DNA from: Paenibacillus ottowii
Lineage (GTDB): Bacteria > Bacillota > Bacilli > Paenibacillales > Paenibacillaceae
Direction: 5' to 3'
Assembly: GCF_006874425.1 (NCBI RefSeq)
Contig: NZ_VIJZ01000002.1
Span: 593,298 to 657,297 of the forward strand
DNA: 64,000 nucleotides
Below, piece after piece: positions 1 through 9,379 of the stretch. The position numbers were made by a program, and so were the translations under genes. Under the pieces are notes generated by a model. The model did not search any database and was not told where the DNA came from. It worked only from the letters and a program-made list of their open reading frames with translations. How positions within the stretch are numbered: position 1 is the first letter of the stretch; the number at the start of each line of letters is the position of its first letter.

Positions 1-45
1 CGAAAATATTATGAAAATTTAATGAATTTTTCAGTTGAAAATCAT

Positions 46-60
46 TGAAAATCGCTTTCA
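46..60. promoter_or_regulatory. cre-like sequence upstream of the malic enzyme gene
   Basis: TGAAAATCGCTTTCA resembles a catabolite-responsive element (reverse complement TGAAAGCGATTTTCA) but has one extra base relative to the usual 14-bp pattern. It lies about 145 bp before the malic enzyme start. CcpA control is plausible for a malate gene but is only inferred, and the AT-rich context makes a chance match possible. Confidence 0.2.
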
Positions 61-111
61 TTTTCATATTTTTTCTTATGTAAACACTTATATAACCATT
101 TTTCACACAAC

Positions 112-154
112 ATACTTGTTCACTTGGTTTAAAATAAGGCGTATACTTGTTCAC
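112..154 (+). promoter_or_regulatory. Direct-repeat operator candidate before malic enzyme
   Basis: The 12-mer ATACTTGTTCAC occurs exactly at 112-123 and again at 143-154, a 31-bp period of about three helical turns. A shorter TTGTTCA follows at 158-164. This is the typical layout of a response-regulator site. In Bacillus subtilis the orthologous malic enzyme gene and its neighbouring permease are activated by the malate-sensing two-component regulator MalR (YufM), so a MalR-like protein is the natural candidate. The repeat is seen directly; the regulator is inferred. I could not assign a clear -35/-10 pair here. Confidence 0.45.
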
Positions 155-205
155 GAATTGTTCAAGGATTAACCAAATGTATTTTTTAGAAAGAAGGAAT
201 TGGAA

Positions 206-1924
206 ATGCGTGCTTTTCATGTTACGGAAGACGGAACTATCGAAACCAAATTAACCGGAAAAGATCTTCTGGCCAACCCACTGCTAAACAAAGGAGTGGC
301 TTTTTCGCTGGAAGAACGTCAACAGCTCGGACTTGACGGCCTTCTTCCTCCCACCATATTAACGATTGAGGAACAGGTTCAACGGGTGTACGAGCAATTT
401 CAAAGCCAACCAGATAATTTACGTAAAAACGTTGCCTTAAATGATCTTTTTAATCGCAATACCGTTCTCTATTATCGTTTGCTTTCCGAACATCTGAGCG
501 AGATGCTCCCGATTGTTTATACCCCAACAGTCGGTCAGGCTATTCAGGAATACAGTCATGAATATCACAAACCAGGCGGTATGTATTTATCTATTGATAA
601 TCTTGCTGGCATCAAAGACGCTTTTAAGAACCTGAACTTGGGTCCTGATGATATCGACCTGATTGTAGCCACAGATTCTGAAAGTATTTTGGGAATCGGG
701 GACTGGGGAGTTGGCGGTATTAACATCTCCATTGGTAAGCTTGCTGTATATACAGCCGCTGCTGGTATTGATCCTAGCCGGGTGCTGGCCGTTGTGCTTG
801 ATGCAGGTACAAATAACGAAAAGCTGTTAGAAGATCCTTTATACATGGGGAACCGTCATAAACGTGTACGCGGAGAACAATATGATCAATTTATTGATAC
901 TTATGTTCAAGCTGCACTTTCTGCTTTCCCGAACGCACTGCTTCACTGGGAAGATCTAGGTAACGTCAATGCTCGGAATATTATTAATAAGTACGGGAAA
1001 AATATTTTAACGTTTAATGATGATATTCAAGGTACTGGCGCGGTTACGCTCGCAGGTGTGATGTCTGGTGTCCAATTGTCCGGAATCCCTCTGAGCAAGC
1101 ATCGGGTTCTCGTGTTTGGCCCAGGAGCTGCCGGAATCGGCAATGCAGACCAAATTAGTGCAGCCATGATGCTGGAAGGATTGTCAGAAGCTGAAGCAAG
1201 ACGTAACTTTTGGGCTTATGATTACCGCGGCCTGCTTACGAATGAAACAGAAGGTCTTTTGCCATTCCAGGTCCCTTATGTGCGTGATGCGGCCGAATGC
1301 CGCGACTGGGAGCATGCTGAAGATGGAAAAATCTCTCTACTTGAAGTCGTTCGTCGTGTGAAACCGACGATTTTGATCGGAACATCCGGTGTTGCAGGAG
1401 CATTTAGCGAGGAAATCGTTAAAGAGATGGCCAAGCATACAGAACGCCCTATTATTATGCCAATGTCCAATCCGACTCCACTGGCGGAGGCTACTCCTCA
1501 TGATCTGATCCACTGGACAGAAGGAAAAGCGCTCATTGCAACAGGAAGTCCTTTTGAGCCAGTAATCTACAATAATATTTCGTTTGAAATTGGGCAATCT
1601 AACAATGCGTTCGTATTCCCGGGCCTTGGTCTTGGAGCAATCGTAGTAAAATCAAAAATAATAACAGATAGCATGTTTGCAGCAGCTGCACATGCAGTCG
1701 CTCAAATGGTTGATCTGTCACAGCCTGGTGCTTCCCTGCTGCCAAAAATCAACGAACTGCGAGAAGTATCCGAAGCTGTTGCTGTAGCAGTTGCTAAGGC
1801 GGCAGTTCAAGATGGTGTTGCGCGTCATATCCCAGACGATATCGTACAAGCGGTTCGGGGTTCCATGTGGGAGTGCAACTATAAACCCATCAAACAGTAT
1901 GGACAGGAAGCCGTTCTGGTTTAA
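206..1924 (+). CDS. maeA: NAD-dependent malic enzyme
   Basis: Oxidative decarboxylation of L-malate to pyruvate with NAD reduction, a cytoplasmic enzyme of malate catabolism. The 572-aa length and architecture fit the large SfcA/MaeA malic enzymes. The N-terminal malic domain contains the family block [16 protein letters not shown] and [13 protein letters not shown]. The C-terminal NAD-binding domain carries the Rossmann motif [11 protein letters not shown], followed by [12 protein letters not shown] chose ATG 206 because AGAAGG (192-197) is 8 nt upstream; the TTG at 200 would sit almost on that site. The next gene on the same strand is an AEC permease, the same pairing as ywkA-ywkB in B. subtilis, which supports a malate uptake and utilisation operon. 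NADP use cannot be excluded from sequence alone. Confidence 0.93.
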   Translation: MRAFHVTEDGTIETKLTGKDLLANPLLNKGVAFSLEERQQLGLDGLLPPTILTIEEQVQRVYEQFQSQPDNLRKNVALNDLFNRNTVLYYRLLSEHLSEMLPIVYTPTVGQAIQEYSHEYHKPGGMYLSIDNLAGIKDAFKNLNLGPDDIDLIVATDSESILGIGDWGVGGINISIGKLAVYTAAAGIDPSRVLAVVLDAGTNNEKLLEDPLYMGNRHKRVRGEQYDQFIDTYVQAALSAFPNALLHWEDLGNVNARNIINKYGKNILTFNDDIQGTGAVTLAGVMSGVQLSGIPLSKHRVLVFGPGAAGIGNADQISAAMMLEGLSEAEARRNFWAYDYRGLLTNETEGLLPFQVPYVRDAAECRDWEHAEDGKISLLEVVRRVKPTILIGTSGVAGAFSEEIVKEMAKHTERPIIMPMSNPTPLAEATPHDLIHWTEGKALIATGSPFEPVIYNNISFEIGQSNNAFVFPGLGLGAIVVKSKIITDSMFAAAAHAVAQMVDLSQPGASLLPKINELREVSEAVAVAVAKAAVQDGVARHIPDDIVQAVRGSMWECNYKPIKQYGQEAVLV

Positions 1925-1980
1925 AAATAGCGAACAACATCAAAATCTAAACTTGCTGTAAGCAAAGTGATTATTTAACT

Positions 1981-2006
1981 GATGTCCGCCATTTTTGGCG
2001 GACATC
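1981..2006 (+). promoter_or_regulatory. Intercistronic hairpin between maeA and the permease
   Basis: A perfect 11-bp stem (GATGTCCGCCA / TGGCGGACATC) with a TTTT loop ends 6 nt before the GGAGGAG ribosome binding site (2013-2019) of the permease. No T-run follows, so it is not a standard intrinsic terminator. It more likely stabilises the upstream mRNA, acts as a processing boundary, or modulates permease translation. The structure is seen directly and the role is inferred. Confidence 0.5.
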
Positions 2007-2024
2007 TTCATTGGAGGAGACATC

Positions 2025-2984
2025 ATGGCTACAGGTCATATCTTTATCATCTTAATTCCTATTTTCTTTGTCATTTTAATTGGTTATTTCGCAGGTTTAT
2101 TCAAGGCCTTTAACCCAGCATCCTCTAAGGGATTGAATACACTGGTAACCAAATTTGCTTTACCTGCACACTTGTTTATTGGTATTACGACGACCCCAAG
2201 AGAGACGTTAATACAAAAATGGCCCTTTCTTGTAACTTTGCTGCTTGGAATCATCGGCTTTTATATCGTATTGCTCGTCTTATATCGCTTAATCGCCAAA
2301 AAGGGACTGACAGAATCCTCCATGTTCGCATTGAATTCAACCCAGCCCTCTTTTGCATTCATGGGGATTCCAGTTTTGGGAAGCTTATTCGGAAGTGCAG
2401 TTGTCGCTATTCCTATTGCGATTACCGGTATTGTTGTTAATGCGATTCTCGATCCACTTGCAAGTATTTTGGGAACGGTCGGCCAGCGTAAATCAACACA
2501 ATCCGACGAAAATAAAGGCAACTTATTTAAATTCACTATAAAATCAGTTCTACATGGACTCAGTGAGCCGTTGGCTTGCGTACCCTTGATTGGTGTTGTA
2601 TTAACTTTATGCGGATTCCAAGCACCGAAACTTTTGCAATCCATGTTTGATCAAATTGGTAATATTACTTCGGGTACAGCTCTTTTTGCCATCGGGGTAA
2701 CTATTGGGATTAAAAAGATTACGTTCAGTCCAAGAGCACTTAGTATCGCTGTACTGAAAGCCATCGTGATGCCTGTAGTTATGCTCGGTATTGCTGTTCT
2801 GATCGGACTATCCTCTGAGGATGTGACCAAAGCCGTATTACTTGTCGCATTTCCCGGCTCTGCTGTGGCCGCTATGATTGCGACCCGCTATGAATCACTG
2901 GAAACCGAAGCAGCATCTGCATTTGTTATTAGCTCTGTAGTATCGCTTATTACGATCCCTCTGCTCATTTCACTGCTTGTATAA
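2025..2984 (+). CDS. AEC family transporter (putative malate permease)
   Basis: A 319-aa, very hydrophobic inner-membrane protein of the auxin efflux carrier (AEC) family, whose bacterial members include malate and other dicarboxylate permeases (MleP, YwkB). About ten membrane segments are visible in two halves, with a polar central loop rich in Gln, Ser and Lys around residues 155-175. The conserved N-half block ALNSTQPSFAFMGIPVLGS and the C-half block LVAFPGSAVAAMIA fit the family. ATG 2025 is supported by GGAGGAG 6 nt upstream; the TTG 30 nt earlier lies inside the intercistronic hairpin. Its position directly after the malic enzyme gene suggests malate as substrate, but this is an inference from context. 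Confidence 0.85.
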   Translation: MATGHIFIILIPIFFVILIGYFAGLFKAFNPASSKGLNTLVTKFALPAHLFIGITTTPRETLIQKWPFLVTLLLGIIGFYIVLLVLYRLIAKKGLTESSMFALNSTQPSFAFMGIPVLGSLFGSAVVAIPIAITGIVVNAILDPLASILGTVGQRKSTQSDENKGNLFKFTIKSVLHGLSEPLACVPLIGVVLTLCGFQAPKLLQSMFDQIGNITSGTALFAIGVTIGIKKITFSPRALSIAVLKAIVMPVVMLGIAVLIGLSSEDVTKAVLLVAFPGSAVAAMIATRYESLETEAASAFVISSVVSLITIPLLISLLV

Positions 2985-3028
2985 TGACAGAAAGTTCTAA
3001 CACTCAGCGAAAGACTGGTATATAAAAG

Positions 3029-3068
3029 AATGAAGGGCATCCGTTCGCCCTCATTTATCTTACTTTTT
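3029..3068 (+). terminator. Intrinsic terminator after the AEC permease
   Basis: AATGAAGGGC and GCCCTCATT pair in a 9-bp stem with one bulged A (3029-3055). A T-rich stretch ending in TTTTT follows at 3064-3068. It lies 45 bp after the permease stop. Confidence 0.6.
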
Positions 3069-3137
3069 AAATATTGTTACAACAATAAAGCAATTTAATG
3101 TGAATAGAAAGCATCATTATATCCCGTTTTACCAACC

Positions 3138-3179
3138 AGCGGTGACCTACATTTATTGAATGTGGGTTGCCGCTTTTTT
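3138..3179 (+). terminator. Second strong intrinsic terminator, no gene directly upstream
   Basis: A 16-bp stem pairs AGCGGTGACCTACATT with AATGTGGGTTGCCGCT using three G-U wobbles. The loop is TATTG and six Ts follow (3174-3179). It is clearly an intrinsic terminator, but it comes about 70 nt after the permease terminator with no open reading frame between them. It may be a backup terminator, or it may end a small RNA starting near 3070-3090. The 3180-3349 stretch before the next gene shows nothing else I can name. Confidence 0.7.
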
Positions 3180-3349
3180 ATGTTTGGTGGGTTTACATAC
3201 GTTTTGTCGTTTCTAATTAAAATTTTCATTATCAATCCGTAAGCATATCCCAATTGCAATAAATCGCTAACATTTATAAAGGAAATTGACGAAATATATA
3301 GGGATAGCTGTACTGTCGCATTAAATAAAATTTAAAGGAGAAGAAACTT

Positions 3350-5113
3350 GTGAAAAACTTGAGGTGGAGCACTATGTCCTTTTTTGGTAAAAATCTATTA
3401 ATATCTTTCATTAACATCGTATTAATAGGTGCTATTCTTATCACATCTAGCTATATACTTCAAAAGAACATTCTCACCACGCAGCTGCAAGACCAGGTTA
3501 AAGTATTAACCAAAAAATGGGCAGAAGATGTCGACAAAACAAAAGTAGAACAAGCATTAAGCGAAAAAGATTATAACGGTTCTGTTCAACAGGAATTACG
3601 CAAATTTCTAGATTCTATTCACACATTTTATCCTAATGTCGCCCAAGCTTACATATTTGGGACAGAACTAAAAGAAGGAAATCAAACCTCCATTATTGGC
3701 GTTCCCACTAATTTGGTTCAAGCTTTCCAAACCTCGAAGATGAATATTGGAGATATGTATACTCTTCCAAAAGAAAATGCAGAAGCCGTAAATGAAATGC
3801 TTCAATCCAATGAATCAGCATTGAGCAGCTTTTATACAGACGAATATGGCACATGGACTACTATTGTGTACCCGATTACAGATGCAAGCGGTAAAGTCAC
3901 AAGTGCAATTTTCTTTGACGTAGATGCGAACTCTGTACCTGCGGGGCTTCATAAGTTGCTTCTATATGGCGTTTCATTGCTCATTCTGTTTCTGGCTATC
4001 TTCTTGACAATTCAATACTTGCTGGTAAAACGCACTCTCTCTCCGATTCGTTCCTTGATGAAGGGGATTGAGGAAGTCAGCGAGGGTAATCTGAATGTAA
4101 AAATCAAAACAGGCCTAGACGATCTTGGTATTATCAATCAAAAATTTAATTCGATGATTAAACGCCTTAACGATACAATGGTAAAAGTACAAGATACGAC
4201 GCAAGAAGTAACAGGATCAGCTCAGGAATTGTTAAGCATCAGCGAGAAAAACAGTACGAATACCAACATCATTAACAATAATATTCGAGAAATTACCCAG
4301 GGACTTGAAGCTCAGGATCACGCAGCACTTGAAAGTTCCAGAGCTATGAATGAAATGTCTACAGTGATCCAAACCATTGCAGAAAGCTCCTCTTCTGTAG
4401 CAGACCAAGCTTATTCTATGGAAAAACGCTCTGTTGAAGGCAATCAGGTAGCCCAAAAGCTATCCAATCAAATGGACTCCATCTCCACTACAATGGAAAG
4501 TACAGTTGATTCCGTCAATGCACTGCAGAATCGTTCTAACGAAATCAGTAATATTGTAAGCATCATTACCGGCATAGCCAGCCAAACGAATCTGCTGGCC
4601 CTCAACGCATCAATTGAAGCTGCCAGAGTTGGTGAAGAAGGCAAGGGGTTTGCAGTAGTAGCGGGAGAAGTACGCAATTTGGCTGAGCAGTCTCAAGAAT
4701 CCGCCAAACAAATTGCAGAGCTTATTGAAGAAATTCAAAAAGAGATTGAACAAACCGTAAGAGGCATTAGCCTCGGCACAAAAGAAGTTCACGTTGGACT
4801 GGAAGTTACGAAGCAGACAGGCCAAATGTTCTCTGAGATTTTAGAAGCGTCCAATAAAGTGTCGTCACAAATCCAGGAAGTATCCAGCGCAACTGAGCAA
4901 ATCTCAGCCAGCACGCAGGAAATGTCAGCTACCTCTGACGAGCTGTCCTCCACCGTTAGCAAAACAGTCAGCAGTAGCAAACAAATTGAGCAAACCATTG
5001 GAGAACAAACGGAGTCTATGGCTTCCATTGTCCAAGCTTCGGACAAGCTTACATCGATGTCCGGGGAGCTGGAAGAGCTCATTTCATTTTTCAAAGTAAA
5101 CCGGGAAGTTTAA
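3350..5113 (+). CDS. Methyl-accepting chemotaxis protein
   Basis: Transmembrane chemoreceptor, 587 aa, that passes ligand signals to CheA/CheW. It has one membrane segment near residues 15-37, an extracytoplasmic sensor region of about 160 residues (Cache-like, inferred from size and position), a second segment near 203-226 and a HAMP linker to about 280. The long coiled-coil signalling domain includes the conserved tip [20 protein letters not shown] and [18 protein letters not shown] 3350 has AAAGGAG 9 nt upstream. ATG 3374 has GAGGTGG 6 nt upstream and is an equally good start, which would trim 8 residues. It stands alone between terminators, so it is probably monocistronic. The ligand cannot be predicted. 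Confidence 0.92.
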   Translation: MKNLRWSTMSFFGKNLLISFINIVLIGAILITSSYILQKNILTTQLQDQVKVLTKKWAEDVDKTKVEQALSEKDYNGSVQQELRKFLDSIHTFYPNVAQAYIFGTELKEGNQTSIIGVPTNLVQAFQTSKMNIGDMYTLPKENAEAVNEMLQSNESALSSFYTDEYGTWTTIVYPITDASGKVTSAIFFDVDANSVPAGLHKLLLYGVSLLILFLAIFLTIQYLLVKRTLSPIRSLMKGIEEVSEGNLNVKIKTGLDDLGIINQKFNSMIKRLNDTMVKVQDTTQEVTGSAQELLSISEKNSTNTNIINNNIREITQGLEAQDHAALESSRAMNEMSTVIQTIAESSSSVADQAYSMEKRSVEGNQVAQKLSNQMDSISTTMESTVDSVNALQNRSNEISNIVSIITGIASQTNLLALNASIEAARVGEEGKGFAVVAGEVRNLAEQSQESAKQIAELIEEIQKEIEQTVRGISLGTKEVHVGLEVTKQTGQMFSEILEASNKVSSQIQEVSSATEQISASTQEMSATSDELSSTVSKTVSSSKQIEQTIGEQTESMASIVQASDKLTSMSGELEELISFFKVNREV

Positions 5114-5141
5114 AAGTATAACATCCAATCCTCATAACAAT

Positions 5142-5184
5142 AAAGAACCTCTAATCTGCATAGAATGCGCATTAGAGGTTCTTT
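5142..5184. terminator. Bidirectional terminator between chemoreceptor and galactanase genes
   Basis: Perfect 14-bp arms AAAGAACCTCTAAT and ATTAGAGGTTCTTT flank a 15-nt loop that itself can form GCAT/ATGC. Both arms end in A/T runs, so it can terminate the chemoreceptor transcript on + and the galactan operon on the minus strand. Confidence 0.85.
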
Positions 5185-5205
5185 GATATGCTCTTACATG
5201 CTTCT

Positions 5206-6258
5206 TTAGTTTAAGAAGCCTTCCATCGCTGATGTTGGCTTACCGTCAGCCTGCCAAGCACCTTTGTTATACCCTTTATTATAACCTGGGGTTGCAGCCG
5301 GCTCCCAATAAAATACGCCCACGCCTTTGCCGCCTCCAATATTCCGAACCTTCGTTTTGATTGCAGAAATAAATGCCTTGGAAGCAGCAGGTTCATTATA
5401 ATCCATTCCAATTTCGCTAATGACAATGCCTTTCCCGTATGTTGCAATGAGACTATTGGCATTGGTTATCGTCTGATCTACCTTGCCCTGCCAGTCAGAA
5501 GGAGACGGATATAGAGACAGTCCAATAAGGTCAAACTGAGCTCCATTTTCAATCAATCCACCAATATTCCAGTTTAAAACGGAATCGTTATCACCGTTAG
5601 CTAAATGTACGATCGTCTTCGTGCTGCTGCTTACGGATTTAACAGCATTGTTCCCCGTATTGACAAGCCACGCATAGTTTTTCATATTCACCGAGGCTTT
5701 GCCGTCATCCCAGAGCATTCCATTGTTTGTTTCATTGCCGATTTGCACCCAGTCCGGTGTCACACCCTTACTTTTCATCGTATTCATAACATAGACGGTG
5801 TGAGACCAGACCGCATCCATAAGCTGTGTAAATGTAAAATTGCGCCATGCATAAGGTTTATTCTGCTGTCCCGGATCAGCCCAGGAATCACTATAATGCA
5901 GGGTCAGCATAACACTCATGCCTAACTTTTTGGCCCGCTGTGCAAGTTCTGCCGCCTTCTCGGCATTCATGTATCCGCTTGCATAATCCTTCATGTCAGG
6001 GTTCACCCATACACGAATACGAACCGAATTGATCTGATAATCATCCCGTAAAATTTGCAGTACATCGCGGCGAACCCCTTTTTTATCCTTCCAGGACATA
6101 CCTTGGGCTTCCATCCCTGCAACCCAGCTTATATCTGCTCCTTTGGCGAAAGCAGGGGCGGCCGAAGCCGCACCCACTCCCACAGAGCCCAATGGGTACA
6201 AAAAGCTGGATAACAAGATCAACATCGCAAATACCATCATGCGTTTACCTGTTTTCAT
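5206..6258 (-). CDS. ganB: Arabinogalactan endo-beta-1,4-galactanase (GH53), secreted
   Basis: Secreted endo-acting galactanase that cuts beta-1,4-galactan side chains of pectin (type I arabinogalactan). The 350-aa protein has a Sec signal peptide (basic start, hydrophobic core at about 8-30, cleavage near the ASA/AFA region at 31-38). The GH53 catalytic residues are visible: acid/base E176 in VQIGNETNNGMLW and nucleophile E282 in GIVISEIGMDYNE. The mature start KGADISWVAGME is typical of the family. ATG 6258 is preceded by a GGGGAT ribosome binding site. It is the last gene of the minus-strand galactan operon, after the GH42 gene, so the two enzymes cover extracellular cleavage and intracellular hydrolysis of galacto-oligosaccharides. 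Confidence 0.93.
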   Translation of the reverse strand: MKTGKRMMVFAMLILLSSFLYPLGSVGVGAASAAPAFAKGADISWVAGMEAQGMSWKDKKGVRRDVLQILRDDYQINSVRIRVWVNPDMKDYASGYMNAEKAAELAQRAKKLGMSVMLTLHYSDSWADPGQQNKPYAWRNFTFTQLMDAVWSHTVYVMNTMKSKGVTPDWVQIGNETNNGMLWDDGKASVNMKNYAWLVNTGNNAVKSVSSSTKTIVHLANGDNDSVLNWNIGGLIENGAQFDLIGLSLYPSPSDWQGKVDQTITNANSLIATYGKGIVISEIGMDYNEPAASKAFISAIKTKVRNIGGGKGVGVFYWEPAATPGYNKGYNKGAWQADGKPTSAMEGFLN

Positions 6259-6354
6259 AAGTCATCCCCTATCTTCATTGTATACTCACATTGCCTCTAG
6301 CCCATCCGTCAGCCCTCAATCGGGAAACAGCTGCGATCCATATATATGACGCCT

Positions 6355-8445
6355 CTAATTGTTGCGTCGCTCTGCCTTTAGAACCTTAACAGCATAGGCA
6401 CCCAATTGAACGCTGCTGTCTGTTATCACATGATTTTCAAGCATATCTGCATAAGTTCGTCCATCCAATGTAATCTCTTGTGGCTTATGCGTAAAATTCA
6501 TTATAAAAATATAATCATGAACTCCATCAGTACGAATTGCCGTATTCACTCCATGTGGCAGCTGCACATTGAGTGCTTTACTGAGACCTGCATCATCAAT
6601 TAAACTTCTGTAAAAATGACTATGGAACGATCCAGTGTTGCGCGATGCGATGTAATAAGCTTTTCCCTGTCCCAAACGATTCACCGTCAAAGCCGGGCGA
6701 CCTGCGTAAAAGTCTGCCCCGTATTCAGCCAGTACCTCTGCACCTTCCGTATGAATGAGATCGCACAATTCTACTGCTTCATACTCCTCCCGTAGATTTA
6801 GCTCATTGCCTTCAACCGGTATAATGTAGTTGCGATCATGGTCATGCAATCCATCAATCTCTTCCGACCAGATCCCCAGTGTTTTACGAAGCGGACCTGG
6901 AAAACCTCCGAGGAAGCACAAATCATGTTCATCGACAATGCCGGTCCAATAGGTCGCTACGAATATGCCCCCTTTTTCAACAAACTTCTGTATGCGCTCT
7001 CCTACGCCACTGCGGACCATATACAACATTGGAGCGACCAGGAGCTTATATTTGGAGAAATCTGCATCCATATCAATGACGTCTACCGACACTCCCTGCT
7101 CCCATAATGCCAAATAATGTGCTTCAGCCGTCTCCTCGTATTTCACACCTTTGTTTCGCGGTCCCTGTGAATCGTTGATTCCCCAACGGTTCTCCCAATC
7201 GAAGATAACAGCAGCCTCAGCCGGTACGGATGTACCAATCACCTCCTCCAGTTTCTCCAGCGCATGACCGACATCTTTCACATCCCCAAATACTCGCGTA
7301 TGCTCATGACCGACATGATCGACGACCGCACCATGCAGTTTTTCACTCGAGCCGCGACTTTTCCGCCACTGAAAATATTGAACGGTGTCGGAGCCGTGTG
7401 CCACAGCCTGTAAAGACGATAGCAGATGCATACCCGGCCGCTTCAGCTTGCTAACATCTTGCCAATTGGTCAAGCTCGGCGTACTTTCCATGAGCATCCA
7501 AGGTTTCCCACCTTTAATAGAGCGAATAATGTCGTGCATCATAGCCACTCTTGCAGCCTGACGGCTGTCATCTCCTTCACGGTCATGCCATGTCGGATAA
7601 CTATCCCATGATATAACATCGAGCAGATCAGCAAACTTCCAGTAATTCAATCCTTCAAAAAACTCCATTAAATTAGTTGTGACTGGAATGTCCGGATTTG
7701 CAGCCTTGAGCGGCACAATCTCATGTTTGATAAAATCAGCGGTCTGATCGGTTACAAACCGTCTCCAGTCCAAATTCATGGCATGAACCTGAGTTTCACC
7801 GTGAGGTGCCGGAGACTCCACTTGACTCCAATCCGTAACTGTATGACTCCAAAAGGTCGTCCACCATGCATGGTTAAGCTTGTCCAGCGTACCGTATTTG
7901 TCCTGCACCCAGGCGCGAAATGCCTCCTGACAATGATCGCAGTGACAGTCTCCACCAAATTCATTGGAAATGTGCCAGCCAATAACAGCAGGATGATTAG
8001 CGTAACGCTCAGCCAGCTTCGTATTCATGATACGTACTTTTTCCCGATAGACAGGCGACGTATAACAGTGGTTATGCCGAAAACCGTGCAAGTTACGGAC
8101 ACGATTAGCCCCTACTCGCAGCACCTCAGGATATTTTTGCGACATCCAGGCTGGTCTTGCTCCGCTAGGAGTAGCTAAAAACGCATAGATTCCGTTTTCA
8201 GCAAACGAGTCCAAAATACGATCCAGCCATTCAAACGTAAATACGCCTTCCTCAGGCTCCAATGAAACCCATGAAAAAATGCCGACAGACATTACGTTAC
8301 ATTTGGCTAATTTCATCAAGCGGATATCTTCCGCTAACACTTCTGGATATTGCTGCCATTGCTCCGGATTATAGTCCGCTCCATGCAGCATACGCGGAAC
8401 TCGCTCACTAATGGGAGGATACTTGGTTATGTTTGAATACGTCAT
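6355..8445 (-). CDS. ganA: Beta-galactosidase, GH42
   Basis: Cytoplasmic beta-galactosidase, 696 aa, expected to hydrolyse galacto-oligosaccharides imported by the adjacent ABC transporter. No signal peptide. GH42 hallmarks are present: acid/base E162 in HISNEFGGDC and nucleophile E320 in WMLMESTPS. The family zinc-type cysteines are C127 plus C167, C169 and C172 in the CHCDHC segment. An N-terminal TIM barrel is followed by a trimerisation domain (roughly 395-610) and a small C-terminal beta domain. AAAGGAG lies about 10 nt before ATG 8445. The gene is 28 bp downstream of the second permease and 96 bp before the GH53 gene, in one operon. Confidence 0.93.
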   Translation of the reverse strand: MTYSNITKYPPISERVPRMLHGADYNPEQWQQYPEVLAEDIRLMKLAKCNVMSVGIFSWVSLEPEEGVFTFEWLDRILDSFAENGIYAFLATPSGARPAWMSQKYPEVLRVGANRVRNLHGFRHNHCYTSPVYREKVRIMNTKLAERYANHPAVIGWHISNEFGGDCHCDHCQEAFRAWVQDKYGTLDKLNHAWWTTFWSHTVTDWSQVESPAPHGETQVHAMNLDWRRFVTDQTADFIKHEIVPLKAANPDIPVTTNLMEFFEGLNYWKFADLLDVISWDSYPTWHDREGDDSRQAARVAMMHDIIRSIKGGKPWMLMESTPSLTNWQDVSKLKRPGMHLLSSLQAVAHGSDTVQYFQWRKSRGSSEKLHGAVVDHVGHEHTRVFGDVKDVGHALEKLEEVIGTSVPAEAAVIFDWENRWGINDSQGPRNKGVKYEETAEAHYLALWEQGVSVDVIDMDADFSKYKLLVAPMLYMVRSGVGERIQKFVEKGGIFVATYWTGIVDEHDLCFLGGFPGPLRKTLGIWSEEIDGLHDHDRNYIIPVEGNELNLREEYEAVELCDLIHTEGAEVLAEYGADFYAGRPALTVNRLGQGKAYYIASRNTGSFHSHFYRSLIDDAGLSKALNVQLPHGVNTAIRTDGVHDYIFIMNFTHKPQEITLDGRTYADMLENHVITDSSVQLGAYAVKVLKAERRNN

Positions 8446-8473
8446 TGCAAATCATCTCCTTTGATTCGTTCTG

Positions 8474-9352
8474 TTACTCTTTGACGGAACCTAGTGTCAT
8501 ACCTTTAACAAAATACTTTTGTAAAAATGGATATACAATAAGAATAGGCGCTGCACCAATAAAAATTTGTGCTGCGTTAACCGTCGTTTGTGAAAGTAAT
8601 TCCATCTCTTTGGGACTCATGCTCATCGAACTCATGTCTTTCTGTATAATTACAGTTTGCAGGAACGTTGCCAGCGGATAATCCTTTGCGTTGCTCAAAT
8701 AGAGCAGCCCGTCAAACCATGAGTTCCAATGAAATACCATACTAAACAGCGCGATCGTCGCGATAGAAGGCATGGATATCGGTAAGAAAATACTAAACAA
8801 TGTCCGGAAATGTCCTGCCCCGTCGATCAATGCAGCCTCTTCCATCTCTTTGGGGATACCTCTAAAAAAGTTCAGCATAAGAATGACCAAAAATGTATTG
8901 ACCGCTCCTGGCAAAACAAGTACCCAGAAACTATCCATGAGATGGATCTTTTGAATTACCATATAAAACGGAACCAGTCCACCGTTAAAAATCATGCTGA
9001 ATACGAATAGCCATGAATACACGTTTCGGCTGCGGAACACGGTCGTTTCCTTTGAAAGCGGATAAGCGGCTAAAAAGGTAATCAGCAGCGTCAAGCCGGT
9101 CCCGAGCACAGTCCGACAGACAGAAATCCAGATGGAATGTAAAAAAATCGGATTGTTCATCGTCTTCTTATAAGCTTCTAATGAAAACTGCACTGGCCAC
9201 AGTCCAACTAGATTGGCATCTGCCGCGGATTTCGCACTAAATGATACTGCCAACACATGAATCAGCGGAACGATACACATGATGGACAAAATCACAAGCA
9301 GGCAAATATTCAATACATTAAAGATGCGATATGGCGTTGTTTTATGATACAT
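8474..9352 (-). CDS. Carbohydrate ABC transporter permease (LplC/YtcP type)
   Basis: Inner-membrane permease subunit, 292 aa with six expected membrane segments. The cytoplasmic EAA loop reads EEAALIDGAGHFRTLFSIFLP, the contact site for the ATPase. The N-terminus and the C-terminal QKYFVKGMTLGSVKE are typical of LplC/YtcP-type MalG-like permeases that work with YtcQ-like binding proteins. A purine-rich AGAGGGAGAG site precedes ATG 9352. It sits 27 bp after the partner permease. No ATPase gene is present, so a shared MsmX-type ATPase encoded elsewhere is likely, as is known for such systems. The substrate (galacto-oligosaccharide) is inferred from neighbours. Confidence 0.9.
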   Translation of the reverse strand: MYHKTTPYRIFNVLNICLLVILSIMCIVPLIHVLAVSFSAKSAADANLVGLWPVQFSLEAYKKTMNNPIFLHSIWISVCRTVLGTGLTLLITFLAAYPLSKETTVFRSRNVYSWLFVFSMIFNGGLVPFYMVIQKIHLMDSFWVLVLPGAVNTFLVILMLNFFRGIPKEMEEAALIDGAGHFRTLFSIFLPISMPSIATIALFSMVFHWNSWFDGLLYLSNAKDYPLATFLQTVIIQKDMSSMSMSPKEMELLSQTTVNAAQIFIGAAPILIVYPFLQKYFVKGMTLGSVKE

Positions 9353-9379
9353 GACTCTCCCTCTTTCAGCCTTGTGGAA

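Noticed and set aside
200..205. TTG start two codons before the malic enzyme ATG
   Set aside because: It leaves only about 2 nt to the AGAAGG ribosome binding site, whereas ATG 206 has 8 nt.
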